From Stagnimonas sp965279705 (GTDB taxonomy: Bacteria; Pseudomonadota; Gammaproteobacteria; Nevskiales; Nevskiaceae): a stretch of 64,000 bases of DNA. The stretch lies in contig OZ257257.1 in NCBI GenBank assembly GCA_965279705.1, positions 2,852,001 through 2,916,000 on the forward strand. Reading direction: 5' to 3'. Positions 1 to 7,326 of this stretch are shown in pieces. Numbering within the stretch: the first letter of the stretch is position 1; each line of letters starts with the position of its first letter. The position numbers and the translations under genes were made by a program. The notes beneath the pieces were generated by a model that saw only the letters and a program-made list of their open reading frames with translations, did no database searches and was not told the DNA's origin.

Positions 1-516
1 GTTGTAGCGGTTCTGAATGCCGAGGCCCGAACCAATGGGAGCCGCAAGCGGCATCACCGCAACACAGCCCAGCTCTTCCAGCCGCTTGCACTGGATAGGG
101 TCGTCGGTGCAGTAGACCATCACGTCGAAGCCCTCCTTCACCAGCACCTTGGTCGCCTCCAGCGTGGCGGTGATGTCCGGGTAGAGCGTCTTGGGGTCGC
201 CCAATACTTCGAGCTTCACCAGCTTGTGCCCGTCAAGCAGTTCGCGCGCGAGGCGACAGGTGCGGATGGCGTCCTCCGCCGTATAACAACCCGCCGTATT
301 GGGCAGCAGGGTGTAGTGATCAGGGCGGATGAAATCGAGCAGGTTGGGCGCGGTCGCGTCCTGTCCCAGATTCACGCGGCGGATGGCGACGGTGACGATC
401 TCGGCACCACTGGCTTCAGAAGCCTCGGCGTTCTGTTGAAAGCTCGCGTACTTGCCGCTGCCCACGAGCAGGCGCGAGCGATAAGCCTTGCCCGCAATGG
501 TCAATACATCGCTCAT
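1..516 (-). CDS. thiG: Thiazole synthase ThiG, C-terminus cut by window edge
   Basis: The reverse strand from the ATG at 516 reads MSDVLTIAGKAYRSRLLVGS and continues through TVAIRRVN and YTLLPNTAGCYTAEDAIRTCRLARE. These are hallmark ThiG segments. ThiG forms the thiazole phosphate ring of thiamine from deoxyxylulose phosphate, dehydroglycine and ThiS thiocarboxylate. About 172 of roughly 260 residues are present, ending near PIGSGLGIQNRYN. The start codon directly follows the thiS stop (TAGATG), so the two are translationally coupled, which fits ThiS and ThiG acting as a complex. The identification is firm; only the 3' end is missing. Confidence 0.95.
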   Translation of the reverse strand, partial: MSDVLTIAGKAYRSRLLVGSGKYASFQQNAEASEASGAEIVTVAIRRVNLGQDATAPNLLDFIRPDHYTLLPNTAGCYTAEDAIRTCRLARELLDGHKLVKLEVLGDPKTLYPDITATLEATKVLVKEGFDVMVYCTDDPIQCKRLEELGCVAVMPLAAPIGSGLGIQNRYN

Positions 517-717
517 CTAACCGCCTCCAATCGCTTTGACAATTTCAATGCGGTCTTCATTTGTCACCGCCGTAGTGAGCCACAGGCTGCGCGGGATGAT
601 TTGCCCGTTGTGCTCGATGGCGAGTCGCTGCCCGGTGAGGTTCAGCGCATCCACCAAGCCTTCCAGCGTTGCGGGATCTGGCAGCGCTTCCTGCCGTCCA
701 TTCACCATCAAACCCAT
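517..717 (-). CDS. thiS: Sulfur carrier protein ThiS
   Basis: A 66-residue protein with the ubiquitin-like ThiS profile: MxxxVNG near the start, a middle TGQRLAIEHNGQIIPRS, and the required C-terminal Gly-Gly (AIGGG) that is adenylated and converted to thiocarboxylate. I chose the ATG at 717 because GGAG lies about 9 nt upstream; an in-frame ATG at 708 would still keep the fold. A longer reading to 825 would run into the tRNA-Gly gene and is rejected. A terminator-like hairpin ends only about 18 nt upstream, so expression may depend on read-through or on a promoter inside that short gap. Confidence 0.93.
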   Translation of the reverse strand: MGLMVNGRQEALPDPATLEGLVDALNLTGQRLAIEHNGQIIPRSLWLTTAVTNEDRIEIVKAIGGG

Positions 718-730
718 TGCATCACTCCAA

Positions 731-757
731 TAAAAAACCCTCGCTGCGCGAGGGTTT
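731..757 (-). terminator. Rho-independent terminator after tRNA-Gly
   Basis: A 9-bp perfect stem, AAACCCTCG/CGAGGGTTT, with a 5-nt loop. On the minus strand it is followed by a run of six T. It sits between the tRNA-Gly 3' end and the thiS ribosome-binding site. Confidence 0.85.
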
Positions 758-765
758 GACATGTA

Positions 766-839
766 TGGAGCGGGTGATGGGAATCGAACCCACGTCAACA
801 GCTTGGGAAGTTGCCGCTCTACCATTGAGCTACACCCGC
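766..839 (-). tRNA. tRNA-Gly (anticodon UCC)
   Basis: The 74-nt reverse-strand sequence folds as a cloverleaf: acceptor GCGGGTG/CACCCGC, D-arm GCTC-AATGGTA-GAGC, anticodon loop TTCCCAA, T-arm with TTCGATT, discriminator T and an encoded CCA. The loop gives anticodon UCC, as in E. coli glyT. The anticodon stem GCAAC/GCTGT carries an A-C mismatch at position 30-40 and a G-T pair at 27-43. The mismatch is unusual and is listed as a finding. Confidence 0.95.
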
Positions 840-850
840 GTGCACTGATT

Positions 851-1117
851 TTAACGCTTGTTGCGCAGCCAGTCGCCTACGCGGCGTCCCATCTTGCGGC
901 GGTCGTCGGGGGTAGGCTGACCGTCAGGGTCGTTTCTGCGATTTCCCAATTCTGGTTCACGACGCTCGAAGCGCTTGTAATGCGGAACCAGGTCTTCAGG
1001 TGCGACCTTTGTTTCTTTGCTGCCCGCATTCACCTTCGAAAAAATCAAGGCCACCACGACCAGCAGGACGATCACCAGCACAGGGCTTTGCTGCATGTAT
1101 TCCCAAATTGCGTCCAT
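851..1117 (-). CDS. Small single-pass membrane protein, paralogue of the next gene
   Basis: An 88-residue protein of unknown function. It starts MDAIWEYMQQSP, has one hydrophobic segment (about residues 12-27, VLVIVLLVVVALIF), then a hydrophilic, Arg-rich cytoplasmic-looking tail with LVPHYKRFERREPE. AAGGA lies 8 nt before the ATG. It aligns end to end with the neighbour at 1197-1442: same MD-IW-Y-Q start, same TM position, and LVP-H-RF-RRE after it. The pair looks like a tandem duplication. Nothing in the sequence indicates an enzyme. Confidence 0.75.
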   Translation of the reverse strand: MDAIWEYMQQSPVLVIVLLVVVALIFSKVNAGSKETKVAPEDLVPHYKRFERREPELGNRRNDPDGQPTPDDRRKMGRRVGDWLRNKR

Positions 1118-1196
1118 CGGCGGCGTCCTTGTCGTTGAGTTGCGTCCGACTCTACCGCAGCCTTTGAATCAGTGCGCGTGTCGCATCTGAGCGCTG

Positions 1197-1442
1197 TCAG
1201 GCCGCATTGCGACGTGTGGCCCTGCGCCTGTCCACCTGCTGCAAAGGCAGCACATCTTGTTGCCGACGATCTTCACGTTCCACTTCACGGCGATTGAACC
1301 GCACATGGGCAGGGACCAACCCCCGGTCTTTCAGCTCGCTCATCGGTTTAGCCGTGAGGCGGTAAAAGCCCCAGGCAATCAGGGCAATGATGACCACCAT
1401 CACCATGGTGTTTTCCTGCAAATACGTCCAAATCATGTCCAT
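1197..1442 (-). CDS. Small single-pass membrane protein, tandem paralogue
   Basis: An 81-residue protein: MDMIWTYLQENTM, one TM helix (about residues 12-28), then a basic tail containing GLVPAHVRFNRREVEREDRR. An ATG three codons earlier (1451) is possible, but AGAGG abuts it, whereas the spacing to 1442 is good and the 1442 start aligns with the paralogue. The arginine-rich tail is 38-40 residues and could contact nucleic acid, lipid head groups or a protein partner. Function unknown. Confidence 0.72.
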   Translation of the reverse strand: MDMIWTYLQENTMVMVVIIALIAWGFYRLTAKPMSELKDRGLVPAHVRFNRREVEREDRRQQDVLPLQQVDRRRATRRNAA

Positions 1443-1532
1443 TGCGTTCATCCTCTTGCTTACTCGTATGTGGCGCGGGCATATAGCCCCGACACACCCT
1501 TGATACGCGCAGCGGCTGAACCGGAGACAGAT

Positions 1533-1868
1533 ATGGGCGACTATTTCAAATCAGAGGACTTGGCCAAGTTCGGCAATATCGGCACGCATGCGCCAAAAGC
1601 CGCGGAGGATTTCTTCAAGTATTACGGCAACGTCACCGGTACCGATGGCGCGCTGACGAAACGCGAAAAGGCGCTGATCGCACTCGCCATCGCGCACTCC
1701 GAGAAATGCCCGTATTGCATTGATGCCTATACGACGACCTGCTTGGAGACTGGCAGCAATCCGGCACAGATGATGGAAGCGGTGCACGTGGCGGCGGTGA
1801 TGAAGGCCGGCATCACGCTGGTGCACAGCGTGCAGATGCAGAACAAGCTCGATCAGCTGGTGCTGTGA
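1533..1868 (+). CDS. Arsenosugar-biosynthesis-associated peroxidase-like protein (CMD/AhpD fold)
   Basis: A 111-residue carboxymuconolactone decarboxylase (AhpD-like) protein. The core ALTKREKALIALAIAHSEK is followed by the redox motif CPYC and IDAYTTTCLETG, then EAVHVAAVMKAGITLVHS. This close variant of the AhpD fold typically sits beside the radical SAM protein ArsS, which is encoded here at 8370. The ATG at 1533 has GGAG just upstream; a longer frame to 1257 lies over the small membrane gene and is rejected. A likely role is redox or peroxide chemistry linked to organoarsenic metabolism. The exact reaction is not known to me. Confidence 0.85.
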   Translation: MGDYFKSEDLAKFGNIGTHAPKAAEDFFKYYGNVTGTDGALTKREKALIALAIAHSEKCPYCIDAYTTTCLETGSNPAQMMEAVHVAAVMKAGITLVHSVQMQNKLDQLVL

Positions 1869-1871
1869 TCC

Positions 1872-3149
1872 TTATTGGTGGGTAGCGAATAGTGCGTCCG
1901 CCGACATGCCCAACGTCGCACCGGCGACGGGCTTCGGTTCGGCTGCGCATGCCAGCGTGAGATGCGGCAGTAACACCGCCAATAGCACGCGCGCGGCACT
2001 CTCTGAAAATCCGCGCCCAATGCAGTTGCGCGGGCCGAACCCGAAAGGGAAGTAGGCACCGCGTGCGGGTATCACTGCCCCCGCGATAAAGCGCTGTGGG
2101 TCGAAGCGTTCGGCATCGGCAAACATGCGCGCATCGCGGTGCGAGACGTAGGGACTTAAGTACAGCACGGTGCCTTTGCGCAAGGTGTGGCCACCGAGCG
2201 ACACCTCGCCGAGCGTCTCGCGGTCGAACACCCAGGTGGGCGGGTGCAGGCGCAGCACTTCTTTCAGCAGCGCTTCGGTTACGGGCACACGACCGGGAGT
2301 GGCGGCCTGCTCCGGGCTTGCCAGCGCCGCCAGTTCGGCGCGCACCACATCCGCGATCTCAGGATGCTTTTGCAAGCGCCAGCAGACCCATGCCAAGAGC
2401 TTGGCGGTGGTTTCATGGCCTGCGAAATAGAGCGTGACGATGTGGTCGCGCACTACGCGCGTATCAAAGCCCGGCTCGCGGCGCAGCAGGCTCAAAAGGT
2501 CGTCGCCCTCGCCTGCCGGCTGCGCAAGCAGGCCAGTGACGGCGGCATCGAGCGCAGCAATCGCCTGCCGCTCTCGGCGGTGACGGGCGATGGGCAGCCA
2601 GTCCGGCAGCGGGATGGAGCGGAAGCGCTGCGCCATCGACTCCGCGAACTGCGCCATCGCGGCGGCGACTGGCTCGTTGCCCTGCGACTCGCGCAGGCCG
2701 AACAAGGTGCGCGCGACGACCTGCATCATCAGTTGCGACAGCGCCTCTGGCAGCGCGCGACGCTCGCCTTTGGGCCAACGCGCAAGCCAGTTCTTCGCGA
2801 CCTCGCTCATCTGCGGCGTCAGGGCGGCGAGTCGCGCGCCGTGAAAGGCGGGCTGCACGGCGCGGCGTGCGAGGCGGTGGGTCTCGCCTTCGGACAGCAC
2901 CAAACCCTGCCCCAGAAACTTGCCGACCATGCGCTGGGTGCTGCGGCTCTTGCGGTAGTGCGCGGCGTCTGTGACCAGCACCTGTTCGACCAGATCGGGG
3001 TGATTGACCAGCACGATGCCCACGCCCGGCGCAGGCTTGAGCTGCACCAAGTCACCGTAGCGCGCGGCGTCGATGAGATAGCCGAAGAAATCCTTGCGCA
3101 GCCGCGCCAGCTGCGACCACGCGGAGTCCGGCGGGCCCGGTAAAGCCAT
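1872..3149 (-). CDS. Cytochrome P450 in the arsenic operon
   Basis: A 425-residue P450 without an N-terminal membrane anchor. Visible motifs: the I-helix oxygen-binding AGHETTA (about residue 245), K-helix ExxR in EVLRLHPP, the meander DAERFDPQRF, and the heme-binding loop FPFGFGPRNCIGRG with the thiolate ligand at Cys376. It is last in a minus-strand four-gene set; its ATG overlaps the TGA of the ArsI-like gene (TGATG). P450s are not a standard part of arsenic operons. Oxidative dealkylation or hydroxylation of an organic or organoarsenic substrate is an inference from context. No ferredoxin partner lies nearby. Confidence 0.95.
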   Translation of the reverse strand: MALPGPPDSAWSQLARLRKDFFGYLIDAARYGDLVQLKPAPGVGIVLVNHPDLVEQVLVTDAAHYRKSRSTQRMVGKFLGQGLVLSEGETHRLARRAVQPAFHGARLAALTPQMSEVAKNWLARWPKGERRALPEALSQLMMQVVARTLFGLRESQGNEPVAAAMAQFAESMAQRFRSIPLPDWLPIARHRRERQAIAALDAAVTGLLAQPAGEGDDLLSLLRREPGFDTRVVRDHIVTLYFAGHETTAKLLAWVCWRLQKHPEIADVVRAELAALASPEQAATPGRVPVTEALLKEVLRLHPPTWVFDRETLGEVSLGGHTLRKGTVLYLSPYVSHRDARMFADAERFDPQRFIAGAVIPARGAYFPFGFGPRNCIGRGFSESAARVLLAVLLPHLTLACAAEPKPVAGATLGMSADALFATHQ

Positions 3150-4189
3150 CAGCAGCAGCCGTCGGCGGGGTCGCAGCCGGGCTCGGCTTCCACCCGCTCC
3201 AGAAACACGAATTGCGCGGCGGCGGGGCTATTGCGCAGCGCGGCGGCTTGCTCGGCCGCAATCCACGCGCGCTGGCCGCGCTCGAAGCGCTGCGCACCCT
3301 GCTGGGCGTAGTCGAAGGGGCCGCGATAGACCAGCGTGGCGACATCGAGCGAGTCGGCAGAAGGGTTAACCGCAGTCACCAGAAACTCGCGCAGCTCGAC
3401 GCCGCTGGCGATGAAGTTGGGCTTCTCGGGCAGCTTCTCCAGAAACACCTGTGCAAAGCCGGCGCGCGCGAGCGCCGCCACCGGTTCGGCCTCCACCGGG
3501 ATGCGCTGCACGAAGGCGGCTGGCCCTGGCAGCTTCGCGCCGTTGGCAGGCAGCGGTTTACTGGCACAGAGGCCATGCGCGCGGAGGCGGCCACCGGTCT
3601 TGAGCACGCGGCGCAGTTCCTTCAGCAGCGCGCTCATCGCCGCACCGTCGAGACGCTGGTTGAAGCTGCCTTCGAGCAGTGCTTCATCCACACTCGCATC
3701 GGCCTGCGGCAAGGTCGCGGGCACTTCGCCACCGAGGCGATGCGTCCACAACACAGGCTTGCTTACGGTCTCGCTCACCGGCAGAGGCGGCGGCTCAATC
3801 ACGCCACGCGTCGGCGCGTCGGCCTCAATCACGTACAGCTCCCAATGTGTGCCGTCCGGGTCCGCCGCCCAGACCTTGCTCTGGCGCGAGTAGCAGCACT
3901 CCACTTCCACCTCGCGCTGCGGGCTGTAGCCCTCCGCGATGAGGCGCGACTCGAAGGGTTCGAGATCGCTCGCACGGTCGAGCTTGATGCCGACGTGGTT
4001 GATGGGGTTGCCGCCCTGCGCCGGCTGCGGAATCAGCGAGAGCACCAGCGCGGGCGCTGCAAGCTCGAACTTGGCGTAGTCGCCCATGAGCTTGCTGGGT
4101 TCAACCCCGAACAGCGCGCGGTAGAAGCGCAGGCTGGCCGCGAGATCGGTGACGTTGAGCGAGATGTGGACGGCGACGGTCATGCGCAT
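3149..4189 (-). CDS. ArsI/CadI-like VOC dioxygenase fused to a methyltransferase C-terminal part
   Basis: A 346-residue protein. Residues 1-125 form a VOC domain matching ArsI C-As lyases: VHISLNVTDL (His8), NHVGIK (His65), the vicinal Cys98-Cys99 in VECCYSRQ, and DPDGTHWELYV (Glu117). By analogy His8, His65 and Glu117 hold Fe(II), and the Cys pair binds trivalent organoarsenicals. Residues about 165-346 resemble the second half of an ArsM-type SAM methyltransferase (RRVLKTGGRL, then LVYRGPFDYAQQGAQRFERGQR). The glycine-rich SAM motif is absent. The tail ends CDPADGCC (Cys339, 345, 346). Three bases separate it from the PhyH gene. Confidence 0.88.
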   Translation of the reverse strand: MRMTVAVHISLNVTDLAASLRFYRALFGVEPSKLMGDYAKFELAAPALVLSLIPQPAQGGNPINHVGIKLDRASDLEPFESRLIAEGYSPQREVEVECCYSRQSKVWAADPDGTHWELYVIEADAPTRGVIEPPPLPVSETVSKPVLWTHRLGGEVPATLPQADASVDEALLEGSFNQRLDGAAMSALLKELRRVLKTGGRLRAHGLCASKPLPANGAKLPGPAAFVQRIPVEAEPVAALARAGFAQVFLEKLPEKPNFIASGVELREFLVTAVNPSADSLDVATLVYRGPFDYAQQGAQRFERGQRAWIAAEQAAALRNSPAAAQFVFLERVEAEPGCDPADGCC

Positions 4190-4192
4190 GCC

Positions 4193-4948
4193 TCAATCGA
4201 AATAGACGCCGCTGCGCCCGAACTGCGCGTATTTGCCGCGCAGCCAAGCCTGGAACTGCTGGTAGTGCGACTCACGCAAATCACCGCCATCGCTCGCGGC
4301 GTTGTAGCTGAGATACAGCAGGCGGCGCGAGTGGCTGCTGCGATTGGCACCCGAGCGGTGCGGCAGATGTCCGCTGAACACTGCGACATCGCCGGGTGCG
4401 AGTAGCAGCGGCACAGCCTCGACACCCTCCACCTGCTCGGGCTTCAGGCGGTGGAACTCGCCATCGGCAGGCGAAAGGCAACCGGCCTTGTGCAAGCCCG
4501 GATACACCTCGGTCGCACCCGCCTCGGCGGTGGCCGCATCGATGGCGACGATCACCGTGACGAAGCTCTGCGGAAAGCCCTCCCAAGCCAGCCAGTCCTG
4601 ATGCAGGTCGTAGCCCGGCGCACCGGGCGGCTTGTAGATGAGCTTGTCCTTGAACAGGCGCGCGGGCTCGCCGTAGATCGCAGCCAGCACGTGCAGCAGG
4701 GCCGGATGCTGCGTGGCCGCGGTGATCTGCGGCGAGAGATCGATGACGGGATCGAAGCAGTCGAAGCGGCATTCGCCGGTCTCGACATGATCGGCCCAGC
4801 GGCAGCGCAGGTTGTTGCTGTGGATGAGCGTGCTCAGGCCTGCGAGGCGCTCGGCCTCTGCCGCGAGTACAGCCACTTCGATGCTGCTGAAAACACCCGG
4901 CACGCAGAGATAGCCTTCGGCCTGAAAGCGGGCGCTGTCGATGCTCAC
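4193..4948 (-). CDS. Phytanoyl-CoA dioxygenase (PhyH) family protein
   Basis: A 251-residue Fe(II)/2-oxoglutarate oxygenase of the PhyH family. The metal triad is visible as HQD (in YDLHQDWLAWEGFP) and the distal His in FSGHLPHRSGANRS, followed by the 2-oxoglutarate-binding SRRLLYLSY. Family members hydroxylate lipid, alkaloid or phosphonate-type small molecules. The start ATG overlaps the stop of the TonB receptor gene (4-nt overlap), and its own stop lies 3 nt before the ArsI-like gene, so it is an internal gene of one operon. The substrate is unknown; an organoarsenical or its carbon skeleton is inferred from neighbours only. Confidence 0.92.
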   Translation of the reverse strand: MSIDSARFQAEGYLCVPGVFSSIEVAVLAAEAERLAGLSTLIHSNNLRCRWADHVETGECRFDCFDPVIDLSPQITAATQHPALLHVLAAIYGEPARLFKDKLIYKPPGAPGYDLHQDWLAWEGFPQSFVTVIVAIDAATAEAGATEVYPGLHKAGCLSPADGEFHRLKPEQVEGVEAVPLLLAPGDVAVFSGHLPHRSGANRSSHSRRLLYLSYNAASDGGDLRESHYQQFQAWLRGKYAQFGRSGVYFD

Positions 4949-7170
4949 AGGCTGACACTCAGGCTGAGCCCAACCGTGCGCGGTGGCGCGTTCTCGCCCG
5001 CAAAGCCGCTGGGCGCCATGCCGGTGTAGGGGATGGCGAGCGGTACCGCGGCTTCGTTGGTGAGATTGCGCACGAACACGTCCAGTTGCAGGCCATCCAC
5101 GCGGCGACCGGCGCGCAGATTGACCAAGGTATAGGCCGATTGTCGCGCGGTGTTGCCTGGGTCGTAATAGCCGCCGCCGAGTCGTTGCACTTCCGCGCGC
5201 AGCGTCCAGGGGCCGTGCGCGGCCGGCAGCACCAGCTGCGCACCGAGCGTGCCGCTGATGGGGTCGGTGTAGGGCAGCCGCTTGCCGCTGACATCGCCCT
5301 GCAAGTCCTGACTGCCCGCACCAAAGCGGGCGTTGAGCGTGCCGAGACTCAGGAAGAAGGTGAGCGGTTTGATCGGCCGCGCCTGCGCCTCAACTTCAAT
5401 GCCCTCATTGGTCGCACTGCCGACATTAGCAACGTAGAAGCGCCCCGCCCCGTTGGGAATCGGCAGGTTCAGTTGCAGGTCGCGCAACTTGATCTGGTAG
5501 GCGGCAACGCTCGCCGATACGCGGCCGTTCAGTGCGGTGGTCTTGAGGCCCAGTTCAAGATTGCGGCTGTGCTCTTCGCCATACGTGGCGTTGGCGTCGT
5601 TCGGCGATTGCGGGTTGAACCCGCCGGCGCGATAGCCCTCGGCGAGACTCACATACAGCTGCCCCTGCACTGACGCGGCGGCGAAGGATTTGCGCAGGAT
5701 GGCGCGCGGCGTCACCGCGTCGAAATCGCGCGAAGCTTGCACCGGCGAATTGCTCGACAGCGGCAAGTCACCGCCATCAGTGGGGATGACGGTACCCCCG
5801 GCAATATCGGCACGCTTGTGTTCGCGGTCGCCGCGCAGGCCCAGCGTCAGCGCCCAGCCGCGTTGCCACCAGACGGCGGCGTCACGCGCGCCCCAGTCCA
5901 GCGTGGTCTCGCCATACAGACCGTAGCCGGTGTCATCCAAGTTCGCGCGCAGGCGATCTTGCGCCGGGCCAGCGAGCGGATTGAGCAGACTCAAATCAAT
6001 CGGCAGCACCAGCGGCAGGCCGACGAAACTGCCGCCGTTCGCAATCAGATAACCCGCAGAAATGAAGTTGGTGACGTTCTGGCCGTTGCGCTGGCGAAAG
6101 CCGAACAGCCCGGCCTGTGCCTGCACATCGGCACCCAGAACCCGCAGCAGTGGCTCGCGGCTGGCAAGGCGAAACTCCTGCGTCCATTGCTCGCCGAGGC
6201 GTTGATTGCTGCGCGTGAGATCGGGCCGCGCGGTGAGGTCGAGGTCGGTGGTCTCGAAGGCGGAGTAAGCGACACGGCCGCTGATGCTCTCCACACTCAG
6301 GCGCTCGCCCTGCCAGCCCGCATGAACCGTCTGCGAGCGGATGCGGCGCCGAGTCTCACCGGTGAAATCGTGGGTGACGGTGAAGGGCTGCGAGCGCAGG
6401 CCACCGAGATCGCTGAGCGCGAAGTCGCCATCGTGCGCGTCTTCGGTCGCCAGAATCAGCCCCGCATTGAACGCGCCGCTGCGCCAAGCCAGCTGCCCCT
6501 GGCCGATGGTGGCGTCGCGCCCATCGATGCGCTCGCCGCTGAAGGTGTTGAGGGTGTAGCCATCGCGTGCGGTGTGCGCCGCCGCCAGCGTGCCGTCGAG
6601 CTGACTGCTGCCAAGCTTAAATAGAGGGCCAGAAATCACTGCGCGAAAATCCCGGCGCCCTGCATTGCCCAAGTCCACCTGCGCCCGCGCAGCGGCCTGG
6701 TCACCCGGCAGGCGCGACAACTGGTTGATGACGCCGCCCAACGTGTTGCGCCCATACAGCGTGCCCTGTGCGCCGCGCACGAACTCGATGCGCTCCACAT
6801 CCAGCAACTCGCGGCTGCTGGTGTCGGCCGAGAGCTGCGGCACGCCGTCGATATAAGTGGTGACACCCGGATTGGTGGTGCTGCCGCCCACGCCGCGCAC
6901 CGCCGGGTTGCTGATGGCGCGCGTCGTGAACTCGACGAGATTGACATTGGGCGCGTAGATGGCAGCCTCCTTCACGCTGGTCACGCCGGCCTGTTCCAGC
7001 ACTCGGCGGCTCACGCCGGTCAAGCTCGCACTGACATCGGTGCTGTTCTGCGCGCGACGTTCGGCCGTCACCACCACGGGGTCGAGTGCGACCGAAGCGG
7101 CTTCGTCCTGCGCCATGGCGCGACCCATTAGCAGCGCGGTCAAACAGGCGAGCAGGCGCAGCAAGGGCAT
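4945..7170 (-). CDS. TonB-dependent outer-membrane receptor, first gene of the arsenic-linked operon
   Basis: A 741-residue receptor. A signal peptide (about 1-20, LLRLLACLTALLMGRAMA) precedes the TonB-box-like DPVVVTAERR, a plug domain (GVTSVKEAAIYAPNVN, AVRGVGG, YIDGVPQ, IEFVRGAQGTLYGRNTLGGVIN), and a beta-barrel ending in an aromatic-poor VGLSLSVSL. The plug layout is that of receptors for small organic ligands or siderophore-like molecules. It starts a tight operon with PhyH, ArsI-like and P450 genes and faces the ArsM-like gene across about 150 bp. Import of an organoarsenical would explain the arrangement but is inference. Confidence 0.95.
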   Translation of the reverse strand: MPLLRLLACLTALLMGRAMAQDEAASVALDPVVVTAERRAQNSTDVSASLTGVSRRVLEQAGVTSVKEAAIYAPNVNLVEFTTRAISNPAVRGVGGSTTNPGVTTYIDGVPQLSADTSSRELLDVERIEFVRGAQGTLYGRNTLGGVINQLSRLPGDQAAARAQVDLGNAGRRDFRAVISGPLFKLGSSQLDGTLAAAHTARDGYTLNTFSGERIDGRDATIGQGQLAWRSGAFNAGLILATEDAHDGDFALSDLGGLRSQPFTVTHDFTGETRRRIRSQTVHAGWQGERLSVESISGRVAYSAFETTDLDLTARPDLTRSNQRLGEQWTQEFRLASREPLLRVLGADVQAQAGLFGFRQRNGQNVTNFISAGYLIANGGSFVGLPLVLPIDLSLLNPLAGPAQDRLRANLDDTGYGLYGETTLDWGARDAAVWWQRGWALTLGLRGDREHKRADIAGGTVIPTDGGDLPLSSNSPVQASRDFDAVTPRAILRKSFAAASVQGQLYVSLAEGYRAGGFNPQSPNDANATYGEEHSRNLELGLKTTALNGRVSASVAAYQIKLRDLQLNLPIPNGAGRFYVANVGSATNEGIEVEAQARPIKPLTFFLSLGTLNARFGAGSQDLQGDVSGKRLPYTDPISGTLGAQLVLPAAHGPWTLRAEVQRLGGGYYDPGNTARQSAYTLVNLRAGRRVDGLQLDVFVRNLTNEAAVPLAIPYTGMAPSGFAGENAPPRTVGLSLSVSL

Positions 7171-7326
7171 GGAAGCAGTAGGTATTGGCAGGGGCTTGAT
7201 GAGTCTAAGCGGCCCCCGGCCTTTTAGATGCGCTGGCGACCCTGTTGACCCGCATAGCGCCTATCCGCATCTGGAATGAATGCGCGCCGTAAACTCACAG
7301 ACTGCAACCCAGCCCTCCGAGCACCC
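7171..7326. promoter_or_regulatory. Divergent intergenic region between TonB receptor and ArsM-like genes
   Basis: About 156 bp must carry promoters for both arms of the arsenic cluster. I see a possible TTGACC -35 at 7245-7250 for the plus strand but no convincing -10 at the right distance. No clear palindromic ArsR box is apparent. Confidence 0.4.

Noticed and set aside
3212..4405. A 397-codon plus-strand frame opposite the ArsI-like and PhyH genes
   Set aside because: It spans two clear minus-strand genes with catalytic motifs and is Arg-rich without a domain; an antisense artefact.
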